Below are positions 15,673 to 41,115 of a stretch of DNA of 64,000 nt, in pieces. The DNA lies in NCBI GenBank assembly GCA_000469685.2, contig LS997563.1, forward strand, positions 47,075,250 through 47,139,249. Direction: 5' to 3'. How positions within the stretch are numbered: position 1 is the stretch's first letter; the number at the start of each line of letters is the position of its first letter. The notes under the pieces were generated by a model. That model saw only the letters and a program-made list of their open reading frames with translations. It made no database searches and was not told the origin of the DNA. A program made the translations under genes and the position numbers. The DNA comes from Haemonchus contortus. Taxonomy: Eukaryota > Nematoda > Chromadorea > Rhabditida > Trichostrongylidae.

Positions 15673-17324
15673 GGAGATGAAGGAGGAGGAGGTCGACTTC
15701 ATTAGGTCGACATCTCGAACAAACATTCGCCTTCACCCCAGCCATAAATCAGGGACCTCAAAGTTCCTAATTTATGGCTTGCCCTCTCAAGCGCCCAAAC
15801 GAGCTAGATCAGTGGCAACAACTCCCAGTATTCCGAACTCAAAGAAAGAATATAAGCTAGGTAACCAACCTTATCTACCGGCGGTTGTGTGAACAACAAG
15901 GGAATTATGAAAGACCGTTAATGGTCGTTGGCCCGTTTATCACGTGATCTCTAAGAACACGGAAAGGAATTAATACCAGGAGTTCATTCGTTATCATATA
16001 CTCATTTCGGTTGCTGAGTTCAGGATTTCTCATGTGACGTGATGTGATGAACGCTTTCCATATCCTTCTAACGCCTATCTTTTAATGTAGGCTAAAATTT
16101 TGCTTTCTATTATATGTCAACGTCCCTAATCTTCTCGTAATAGGGGCCTCCAAAGTGGTGAATGTTGGGTTCCGCGCTTTTTTCTGCGCTTTTTTCCCGA
16201 TAGATTTTTTTTGACGAGTATGCACAGCATTCTTCCCGTCTCACTCATATATATACATATATATTATATATATATATATATACATATAATACATATGTTT
16301 CGTCATAAGCTGACCACTGAAGTTCATGCATTGCGGCGAATACCAGCCTGATCTTCCGTGTTGTACAACATACTGATTGAAGTAATTTTAGATGGTAGTT
16401 GACATGCCTTTTCCCTTTCCTGTCCAACTGTACAAAATCCTGTAGCTCCTTCTTACATAATGCGAACGAGTGCACATTCCATTCCATTATCACCATAACA
16501 ACCAGAGCAAAGTAAAACATTACAAGCGAATGTTTTAAAGAATTCTACTACTTTCAAAAATCACGAAGTCTCAAGTCATTTAGGGCATCGACTACTTTCC
16601 TAATTTTGTATCGCAACTATCACACTGATTTTAAAGCGCAGGTGATTATGATGCATTTGAATACAGTCCAAAATCTACTCATAAAACATGTCAGTTTTTA
16701 ATGTCTTGGCTCAAACTTTCAGCATTTAGCGTCATTTCTCAAACCTGTTGGTCATTTTTCGGAAAACTGTCATATTGTAGGAGTGTTAGGAAAAGGTTTA
16801 GTGTTCGACCGCATAGCGATCTTGTACGTCCATAAATAGCTGACAAGATACTGGACTGGAACAGACAATCTCACCGAGTAATTAATTCCATATCCCGGAC
16901 TCGATCGGTCGACTCACATTTTTTAGGTTGTGAAGGGGAAAAGCACTTACCTGTACAGTGAGTGGTTCGCTGGAGGAACCGTTAAAAGTAAATATACTTG
17001 AGGACACCACCGTAGATTCCCAACCGAGCTCGAAACCATCAATAATGTAATCCTACCATCGATTGCGATACTTAATACGGGTCAACCTACTTGCTACCAC
17101 CAAAAGTAGGGTTCAGGTATTCAAAGGTGATGACGAAAAAAGTTCTCAGTACGTACCAATGCTTCTGAATTTCTCCTTTCTACTGTATAGCAAGTAAAGG
17201 AAATAGAGCGCTAATAAAATTGGGAGATTCCTCGTAAGTGTTAATCAAGTTATTTGTATGTTCAAGCATGATGCAGAATGCACCGCAGAGCCCCTCTTCC
17301 CACTATCCATCAAACCGCTATTTG
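15673..17324. other. No gene recognised; TA-rich microsatellite at 16243-16290
   Basis: Contains an imperfect TA/TACA repeat at 16243-16290. A minus-strand frame starting at 16520 has a signal-peptide-like start and a possible donor, and is discussed in the findings. Nothing else is recognised. Confidence 0.5.
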
Positions 17325-17459
17325 CAGAGTGCCCCGAAATTATGTGCGCCATTTCATAGCAATATATTTGAAGCTTCTCCGCTGCGAATGACAATGAAAT
17401 CTATATACACGTTTGCTTACATCATGTGCTACAACATGATACGGTCAAATTTCAATTTA

Positions 17460-19044
17460 CAGTACCGTTCAAAAAGAAATCACCTTGAACCTTTTCTGCC
17501 ATAACTCATCTTGAACTCAATCGTTTTACCCGATTTTTTGACAGCACACTTATCAAACATTACCGACTCTCCTGCTATGCAAAATTGGCGGTAGCTCACT
17601 TTCGGCCAAGTAGATGAATTTTTTTTCAAAAAACTTGCGAAAGGAGCATGTTGTCTAGGTGAGATTCATTGTGTTTTTCGAGCCTAGAAATACTGGTGAT
17701 CCTTTTATTCTGTTAGCTGATCGCTCTCAGTGAAGAGACAAAACTCTGGCTATCGCTTTCTGAGCTTGGAGCAGCTCTCCGCCATTGCCAGGAGCAGTAA
17801 GCAAGAACTGATCCATGCTCAACATCCAAGGCTGTTTGCTGTACCAATGTCTACGTTTACGAAGGCTATCAAAGGTATTGAGTTTTTCATAGGCCCAATC
17901 AAGCGAGCCAGCTCGGGAAGGTTACGGATTGCCGCTATTGAGGACGATAGGAAGATCATTTGTGCACCGGCTCAAGATCCCAGACGAGCATCTTCCGATA
18001 TAATGGCCGAAATATCGATGACGGCGACGTCGCTACCATCTAGAGGTACCATCAACAGACGCCTATGGCTTGCTGGAATGTATGGAGGGAGTCTTGTCAG
18101 AAAGTGTCTGGATCTCTAAAAAAACAAACGAGCTCGACTTTAATGGGCGCGTTAGCACCTTCACTGAATCTTCGACCAATGACGCGAAGTCATCTAGAGC
18201 GACTATTCAAAGATTGATTGTTTTGCTTGGTTCTCTCGAGTTTCGTCCGTAAACGACCTTTTAAAGCACAAGCACAGCACCCCAAGTACCATTTGACAAC
18301 TGTCAGGTATGGTGCCGGCTCAGTGTTGTTTTGGGGATGGTCTCCGAGTCTAGGCATGGGGTCCATGCACCATATTCTCACCACTATGGCCTAGCAGATG
18401 TACGTAGACATTTTGGAGAAATCCATGCTACCTTTTTCCCGCCCTGTGCACGGAAGAAAATTTACTTTCCAGCTAGATAACGACCCCGGACACAGATCTA
18501 GAAGGGGCGCGCGAGTGGTTGACTCATCGGGAAATTCGATGCCTTGACTCACCTAGCCAGTCTCCTGACCTGAACATTAGTGGACCCTCGTGATAAGAAC
18601 TCAAGAAAAGGATAGCCGATAAAACAGTCACAAATGTTGCTCAGAACTTTGGCCTATTTGAAGAGGAATGGAAGGGAATCAATGAGTGCCTGATCGACAA
18701 CTTGGTCAAACCAATGTCTCGCAGATACCAAGCCGTCATCGATGCCAACGGCTTCACTACAAAGTATAGGACTAGTAGTTGATTAGGTTTTAATCTCATG
18801 ATGATAGCGTTCAAGTCAAGTGATTTATATTAAATTAATGAAACTGATGTTATTTCGTCCTGTTCAGCAAAAAATGCGAAAAGTGGCCTTTTAAACGAAG
18901 TAAAAAGGGGTACCGTGAGTTCTATGATGGATACATTGAATATCATTACTGTTGACAACATACCAAAAAATCAGTCAAAAACATTGAGTTTGAGATGAGT
19001 TATGGCAAAAAAGGTTGAAGGTAATTTCTTTTTGAACGGTACTG
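17460..19044 (+). mobile_element. Tc1-like element nested in mariner A copy 2
   Basis: The inverted ends are CAGTACCGTTCAAAAAGAAA and its complement, each flanked by TA (17458-17459 and 19045-19046), and extend for about 60 bases. The length of 1585 bases is Tc1-like. The + strand holds a dead transposase: an N-terminal paired-type DNA-binding region (17730-18119), then WGWSPSLG near 18345, FQLDNDPGHRS near 18470 (the FQQDNDPKHTS-type block with the second catalytic Asp), SPSQSPDLNI near 18555, and a C-terminal tail NLVKPMSRRYQAVIDANG near 18705-18755. Stops and frame shifts break it. It inserted after the mariner was already in place. Confidence 0.88.
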
Positions 19045-19200
19045 TATCCTCACGAGCTTGGATAGAGGCTCAAAGTTTGATCTTGAACCCTCCTCATGTT
19101 GCACGCAAGTATACTCCTCCATTTCTTTAGGGTCTTTCTTGAGTATTGCTTTCTAGGACTCCAAACTAAGACGGGAAAACCGACAGGTCCTCTTTTAATC

Positions 19201-19326
19201 GGGGACCATACGTTGGAGTCAAGTGAGTAAGATCTGGAGAGCAGGATGACTATCCCTCTATGCTTATGAGGGATAACCATCTTGCGTTCCAGATCTTAAC
19301 TCATTTGACTCCACCATATGGTCCCC
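19201..19326. repeat. Inverted duplication, 58-bp arms, 9-nt loop
   Basis: The arms run 19201-19258 and 19268-19326 and are complementary with a handful of mismatches. They lie inside the mariner A2 relic just right of the nested Tc1. Confidence 0.9.
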
Positions 19327-20503
19327 AACCAGAAGAGAGCCCGTTGCTTTTAAAGTCATTAGGTCGAGCAGCTAACGTCGACAGCACTCCCGGGCAAGTT
19401 CGGCTCCGTAGGCTTCAGTACCATCTTGATGGGAGGACTACAAGCTGGTTCAGGAAGCGGAGTTGGATCAGTCCTGCATTACGTCCTTCAGTATGCCCTT
19501 TGAGCACAGGCATTTCTCGATTTTCACGCCTTCAGCAACGAAACCTCGAGCGTCTCACCCTTGCCAGTGGCTTTCTCTAAAGACGTCATAGTAGCTGAGA
19601 GAGATTGCACGTTCGATAGTTCTATACAAAACACGATCGTTTTATTTTTGAGGAATGATTTTTGCATAAAAAATTTTTGAGCTAGAGAAAACGATGCAAG
19701 GATGCGTGTCTCAACTCAAGAGAGTCAACAACATTTTGCATTTTTCACCCTACTTTATATGGAGACGCCAATGAAGTGGGATTTCTGCATATTATAGGAA
19801 TGGTAATGAAGATTCTGCATGATTCCATCGCGATAAGCTCAGATAAGCCGTGCCCGTTGTATTCATTTTGATGGATCACCTAGGACCACGACCGACTGAA
19901 AGGCGGGCCATTTTAATGGTCCTATCTTCAGAAATATTGGCCTTTCTACCCCTTCTGGTTTGTGGCTAATTCGATCTTTTCTCTATATCGTTTAACGGCC
20001 TCCTATAAGAACTATTAAAATACTAAGGAGTTCCATAATGCCCATCCACCTCTCGCGCGTCAACGATTGCAAATAGCATTGAATGAACCTCCTTCATCTA
20101 AAAGATATTCCCTTCAGTAACCACGTATTTCGCAAGAAACCCTTCTTGTGCAACTTAATAGCGGGCGAAGAGAATATGATAGATTACTCCGACCTTAAAA
20201 GTTTCTGAATTTTGGCGCGTATACTTTTGGGATACCCTGTAGATGCTTTTTTATCATGTCGAAACTGAGTTCCAACATTGCATGACAAGTCCAACTGATA
20301 GTTGCGCATATTCCGACTACAACAAACTATAGTTACGCCCTGACGGGACTGACGCTGGCGAATTCAAAAAAATGAACGCAAAAGTTCAAAGTGTAACGCT
20401 GGAACTGAAATTTTAAGTATACTAGAAAGTATGAATGGGTGCCATCCGAAATTCAGTAATTGTTTTGTGTATGTGAATTAATACGGTGCTTCAACGGTCT
20501 TTA

Positions 20504-21771
20504 CAGGGTGCGCCATAAATATGGTAACAACTTTTTGGTTGTGCGTAATTTCCTTGTTTGGCGAATTTCTCCAAAACTGTACCTCCCCTTATGTCCATGA
20601 TATACCTTAGCCAACATATGTACTTTGTGACCCTCGCCTCGTCAAATTCCGAAAAATGGTGGAGCCTCGCAGACAACCACCGACCGTTCCGCTTTTGCGC
20701 GCATTTGGTGAATCCTTCCCCGGGATCGTTCCTCAGTTCAACATTTCCCACATGACAGCCTCTTGAATCGTGTAGCGTAGACAGGGTAAAAACAAATCTC
20801 GAAATGGTCGTCTTCTCTCTTATACGACCCTTTTTCCGAAGACATTTTCTTAGAAAGGAGTATGATGCAGAACATGCAGAAACACGTGAAAAATGACAGC
20901 TGATTTGTTTGTATGTTCTTCTTAGAGGATAGACTCTACCCTGAGTAATTACAATTGTACCCAAACAGGATTCGGAAGCCTTATAAGCATTTTGACGAGA
21001 GGAAGTTGAAAGAAAGAACATTTGCTACGCGCCACTTGCGCGCGGCACGCGCTTAGACAGACTTTTTTTTCACTAAAGAGTGATTAGCGTGAAAGAAATG
21101 TTGAGATCTCAAAGTACACGTATAGTTCCCACTACGAGTGCTGAAGCCGATGAGAAGAGTCAGATCGCCTCTCATAGCCATTTTCTCTCTTTTATGATAG
21201 TTTGGGCTAGAATCCCTACCATCACAGCGATATCGCAATTTTTGTTCGAGAAAAGTACAGCGGCTTAATCCGACCCTCTTAAGAAGGGTTCTTCTGAAAG
21301 GATGCAGCTGAGGGTCAAAGATTTTTCTAATGGTACGACTTGAAAACTGCATCGCACTTGCTCACGAATGGGAAAAGACCAAGACTGGTGGTGAGGAAAT
21401 GTTCGCGACTTAATTCCAGCTTGCAATCTTCCTACGAATTTCCCGGACCACAATGTGATGGGTCGCCGGATATAGTCCATGCTAGAGAGGAAAGCCTGCG
21501 CTTCAAAACGCACCACTGCTGCTGCTCTTAAGAAATCACTGAAAAAAGCCTGGGCTGGAATTTTCCAAGAAACTCTGCGTGCCACTGTCGATGAGTAGCC
21601 GGAGAATCTTTGAGCTATAATTAGTACAGGAAATAGTTATATAAGATGGCGGTGTGTTCGTTTTGTAGATGGGATGCACAGTAAATAATATACCAAAATT
21701 GGTTATGTTTCAACATGAACTACGGTTTCTAGAAGCCAATATTTTTGTTACCATATTTATGGCGCACCCTG
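20504..21771 (+). mobile_element. Mariner-type element, family C (dead)
   Basis: The ends are CAGGGTGCGCCATAAATATG and its inverted complement, with flanking TA on both sides; the length is 1268 bases. The + strand near 21440-21600 encodes the C-terminal transposase region, with the ERKACASKRTTAAALKK segment followed by KKAWAGIFQETLRA, in a frame with stops. Earlier parts are only faintly recognisable. Open frames on the minus strand (21021-20491 and 21585-21265) are shadows of the dead gene. Confidence 0.82.
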
Positions 21772-22424
21772 TATATAGAACTGCTTTTTGACGGATAGGA
21801 AAAATTGTAGATCGTCGATATTTTTATAGTTTTGTATTGCACTGGTTCCTGATGTACTTGATGATACCTGTATTCTCTTTCAAACAAGAAATTGTCACAT
21901 GACATGCTGATTGATGAATAATTTAATGAATTCTCATGACTGACAGCAACGTACTGTTGATTTGATGAGAATTTTCTCATGAAGCCACCCTACTACAGAT
22001 TGCAATGTTCGTTGCCAACTTTCAGTGACTGCCTCACATTTCTATGCAACACACTTCGATGCCACACCATTTAAACATTCTTGTTGTTTTTCATTACTCA
22101 TTTTTCCCTTTACGCTTGTTTTCATATAATCCTATTGAATTGCAGTATGCTGGCTTCCCCTTCTAACATATTCCTTTGTTTTAGAATAATGAAAAACGTG
22201 AGGCCTGATTACGTGACTTCTTAGCAGCTGCTGTTCCATCGAAGCGTTCCTCACTTATAGTATAATATGATAATAAGATAAGATAAGGTCGATACAAGAA
22301 AACAACGAGCCCATATTTGGTTCCCTCGTGACTCCAGGTATCTTTCACTTTTCCACCGTCAAACTGCTTCACCACTCTTAGGTCAGTCGGCTAGAGAAGA
22401 AGCAATTGGACAAAATCAGGTCTA
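21772..22424. other. No gene recognised (0.65 kb)
   Basis: AT-rich sequence without recognisable exon, RNA gene or element end. Confidence 0.6.
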
Positions 22425-23704
22425 CAGGGTGGGCCAAAATTATGATTATAGCACGCGGTGACGCTCATAGCAAATTTTTTCTCAATTCGTAGCAATTCGT
22501 TCGCCTCCTTCCATTTGACAAGGTAGATTACATTATTACCTTCCTAATGATACTAAACTTTTGGTAGATTTTGAAAATAATGTAAGCGTCACTACCCCGT
22601 GAATCAGTCGTCTCTTTGCATTCACAGGCAATTTTGGCTCGGTGCATCTGCAGAAGAATTAGCGTAACAAGACAGCTAGCACTTTCAACCTTAAGACGCT
22701 TTCGAGAATGGGAACAATTGTAGATACAATTGTAGAAGTATTAAACCTGAGAGGCCTGCGGTTATATCTATTTATATTTATATTTAGGGGGAGTGTCAAG
22801 AAAGCAGGGCGAAGGTCTGCGTAGCAGCGAAATTCATTCTGACACAAAATGGCTAAATGAACTGATATTTCACGAAGCTTTCTGCGCGAAATCGTGAAGC
22901 TTCATCTGCATAATGGGGCCTTTATATCAGGAAGTAATTTCCTCAGAGAGCAGGCTGAGGAGAAGAGAAAAGTTGGCTCGCAAAAGTTGCCTCGCGCCTC
23001 GAAAAAAACTATCGCACGGAATTCCTGTTCACCGACGAAAAGATATTCACGGTAGGAAAGGTGATCAATAAGCAGAGCGACAAGATTTCTATGAAGCTGA
23101 AAGAAATGGAAGTGATGAAGAGCTAGGTTCACTGATTTTCTGCGATGGCCTTTGGGAGCGTCGCCGCCGAGACAAAAATACCGATTATTTTTGTAAATTA
23201 AATAGTGAAAAATGTTTCGGGAACCTCATGGATTTCGTCGTGCGCAGTAGGTCGCTTTGGCGACTCAAACCGGACATACTGTTAAGATGAAGCTCATGAG
23301 CGCTGATCAGAAATTAGCTAAAAATGCAGTAAAAGGGGTCCTGACCTTAGAACCTTTAATCAGTGACTACTCTGGAGCCCTGGCCTAGGTCCCATGGATG
23401 TCCCAGTGTGGTCAGCCTTCGAGATGAAAGCATCCTTTAGCTCAAACAAGAAGTGAAATAATCTCGAAAATGCCTTGCAAAAATCCGGGATCAATTCGGT
23501 GCCCTCAGCTGCGTGCCACCGTCAGTGCCGTCCATCGTCGTCTCTGGGGTAGGGTTAAAGCAGAAAGCAACAGATCCCAGTGTCATTGTAATATTCCGAT
23601 AAGAGTTTAGTGGTGAACACCTTTCTGAAGTTGGTTTGCTTTATTAGCTTTCTATACGATTTCGGGGTGTTATGTCTGTGTAATTATAATTTCTGCCCAC
23701 CCTG
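22425..23704 (+). mobile_element. Mariner-type element, family B copy 2 (dead)
   Basis: The ends match family B (CAGGGTGGGCCAAAATTATG and complement), both TA-flanked; the length is 1280 bases. The + strand at about 22885-23110 reads SFLREIVKLHLHN, then in the next frame EFLFTDEKIFTV, the block containing the first catalytic Asp. The interior is collinear with copy 1 in inverse orientation. It ends about 560 bases upstream of the first exon of the receptor gene. Confidence 0.87.
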
Positions 23705-24250
23705 TAAGTTCACTCTACTTAGGGTCGATGAAGAACCCACAATGTGGAACATAGGTAGAAATGAAAAAATCTCTCTGCCCTGGAATCGTTTTCCAAAGTG
23801 CACACATTTTGGTTGCAAATCCGCCCCTAGATTGCTCTAGAAGTGTGTGAAATGTATGCAGTCTAGCGGCTCGAAGTCCAAAAAGTATTTGGTAAGTATT
23901 ATAGCAGTCTTGTTGAAAAGGCGAAAATCGTAGATCGGTCTTTTAGATAGTAAAAAATTGAGAAAATATATGCTGGTGAGACGGGATAAGATTCTTGACC
24001 CACCGTACTAGTAGAGTCGGATAGGATTCGCCTGTCCAGAAACTTCATCTCTACTAGCCCGAACAGTAACCGACGGTCGATTCGATTTTTTCTGTTTGAG
24101 CGATTATCGAAACGTGCTGGTCACTGAGACGTCCTCAACCACTGCATCACACTATCCACTGCTTTCCTTTTATCCGTCATTATGTGGCACCACTCAATTA
24201 AGTTACCGTAATATAATGCTTTCTTGTTGCCTTACATTTGCCATTCATAC

Positions 24251-24262
24251 CCCTTTTTTCAG
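24251..24262 (+). promoter_or_regulatory. Probable spliced-leader acceptor site of the receptor gene
   Basis: CCCTTTTTTCAG is a consensus nematode 3' splice site. It lies 24 bases before the first ATG (24287), with no upstream exon in sight. Nematode mRNAs often start by trans-splicing at such sites; that use here is inferred. Confidence 0.55.
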
Positions 24263-24286
24263 AGAAATTAATCTGAGCAAACATAG

Positions 24287-38831
<14,545 letters not shown>

Positions 38832-40667
38832 TCGGAGATCGAATGAATTATGCAGTAATCCAGAAACTCGAGAGAACACTATTGAAGCCATTTCGCGGAA
38901 TCGAACGATTGCTGCGAGTTATGCGCATGGTGAAGGGTTATTTTCATACAACCGTCAATTATGTTTGACTGCACGAGAATGTTTAAGACGATGAACAATG
39001 CATGGCCCATAATCTTGGGTACATCGTGTTAGGGATTGAGGGATGACACCTTCTTGCGAAAAATGTCTTGCGCTTTATTTGGCTTTCAGGAAATTAGATC
39101 GCAGAGCGTATCTCTTTCTTTTTGAAGCTTGGCATCGTTACTAGATGGACACAAGCCCTTTGCAAAAATCAGTTCTCTAAGGAAAGTATCACGCTATCAC
39201 GCTTGTTATTGCTACGACCTTATTCGATGAGGCGAGGAAAAGGAAGAACTGACTCAGTCATCGCTCTCCCTGTTTCTTTTGGCCTCTACAATGGGACGGG
39301 GTCTCCGCTTATTGACCTCTATGACATATTTGTCTAACTATGATATATGTTTAACATCTTGCGCGATAAAAATTCTGCCCCACAAGTTGCAGTAGCGATT
39401 GCTACGGGGAAGTAGAGTTGCATTGCTACGGGGTTTGCTACGGGGGATGTAGAAGTTATATTGCATAAGTAAATCATCCTAATGGCGATCCCACATTCCT
39501 GCCCTCTATAGTTTTTGTGAGCATGATTGCATTTCAGAAGTGTCTGAAACCGAAATTTATGAGCGGCGCTCGAGATTATGCGGCAGAAGCATTACCTTCT
39601 CAACTTTTTTCCTCTGTTGTCTCCCATTTTGATAGTGGTGTCGACCTATCTTTACGGCGATGAACTCCTGCAGCTCATATCGGGAATAATAACGGGTTCA
39701 TAGCTAGGTATTTCAGCATAGGTACCGTGACGGTACAATCTGCGGTTGAGATTTGTTCTTGCAGAAATCATGAACCTTTTCGTGGATGTACGAATGTAGG
39801 TAGCGAGAAAAGAATTTGAATTACGCAGTAAGCTCTGAGAAACTAGGATGTACCCTCTACAGGTATACCCGCTCAAACCGATCACACTTTGTCTATAAAC
39901 ACGTGTGTGAGTACGCCAAAAACATAGTAATGTCAAGTCACTCAGCCTCATTAGTTCATCTTTCACACAGATATATAATCCTTTAAGAATCTACTCTTTC
40001 CTCATCAAGTATTCATGTGCTGGTATGATCGTTGTACTTTATTATCTTGAATACATTTTTTTGATGAGTTGCAGAAGTTTTTGCTGTTTTTGCTACATAA
40101 AGTTGAAAGACATTAAAACTGGCTTGAACGACCGTAAGGTCTCCCAATTGTCAGAATAGCTTCGTGAACCTGACTGAATCACAAGGGCACCGGGGTCGTG
40201 ATGAACGTTTTGACGGCTAACCGTTTTCGTCAGCTCGTCTCTTCAATTATTGCTTTTTTGTGGCGTAATAGACGAAAAAATATAAGTGTAAAAAATAATA
40301 GACATGATGTTGAAAATGACGAATTGTAATGGCGAACTATTAGGTCCCTACCACAGCAATACTTGGCTGTGAACCAAGCAAACCGCTGCTAACGTAGGAT
40401 ACTTTTATTTTATAAAATGTAACATATCCACCGATGAGATGATAATGCGGTCGCTGAGCAACTGGTTCTTCTAGCGGAGACGTGTGAAAAATCATCCAAG
40501 GATTTCTTTTTGAGAGCGACTAGCCTGAAAAGAGTGGCGAGAAATTTTCATGAAATTTTACTGGAGATCGGGACCGGAATTAATCACGTCTGAAAACAAA
40601 ATCAAAATCCAACCAATCCAGTTGGTAAACCAAGTTTACTCCTAGTTTACTCGTAGTTTACTCCAAG
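38832..40667. other. No gene recognised downstream of the receptor; small tandem repeat at 39396-39445
   Basis: The unit TTGCTACGGGG occurs three times within 39396-39445. A minus-strand frame ending near 39652 begins after a possible acceptor (TTTCTCAG) and could be a terminal exon, but nothing else supports it. Confidence 0.45.
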
Positions 40668-41115
40668 ACGACTTTCGTGGAGGTCGTTCAAATCAAAATC
40701 ACTTGTTGCTACGGAAACCCGTCATGTGTTCGTCATGTAACCTATCATGAGATTGAGACAACCTTAGGCATTAGTGGGTACAGCATACCTTCAGTTTTCC
40801 ATGAACACTTGACTGTCGAAAAAATTCGTCGAGAAAAAAGTCTTCACTACGACAGTGGAGCTCTCACACATCGGCTCAAACAACTGCATTTTTGAGCACT
40901 CGAAACATCGATTTGATGGGTAATCCGCCATGTGGTCCTGACTTGGCACCGTATGACTTCTTTTTATTCCCGTACGAAAAAAAATGAGTTTAGAAACCAA
41001 CGTTTTTCGACAATCGAAGAAACGATTGATGAGTTCAGAATGCATGTTTTGGAGATACCTCATTCAGAGTGGCAAAAGTGCTCCGACAATTGGTTCAAAC
41101 GCATGCAAAAGTGAA
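40668..41115 (+). pseudogene. Mariner transposase relic, family H, central part deleted
   Basis: The + strand reads HVTYHEIETTLGISGYSIPS with HEHLTVEKI (DNA-binding half, 40735-40830). It then jumps to GALTHRLKQLHF and NPPCGPDLAPYDFFLFPYEKK (third catalytic Asp region, 40920-40985), and ends FSTIEETIDEFRMHVLEIPH...WFKRMQK at 41115. The first and second catalytic Asp are lost in an internal deletion. The C-terminal frame is otherwise open for about 130 bases. No clear terminal inverted repeats were seen. Confidence 0.85.

Larger units (their letters stand above)
17325..20239 (-). mobile_element. Mariner-type element, family A copy 2, split by a Tc1 element
   Basis: The left end (17325) and right end (20239, TA-flanked) match family A copy 1 in inverted orientation. 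About 130 bases inside the left end match the right end of copy 1, and the right 450 bases match the left end of copy 1. Without the nested Tc1 (17460-19044) it would be 1.33 kb. The minus strand retains a VWSP-type transposase fragment near 19200-19120, broken by stops. An inverted duplication at 19201-19326 has further rearranged it. Confidence 0.82.

Noticed and set aside
20491..21021. Minus-strand frame of 176 residues
   Set aside because: It lies inside mariner C, whose transposase remains read on the + strand; the frame is a shadow.
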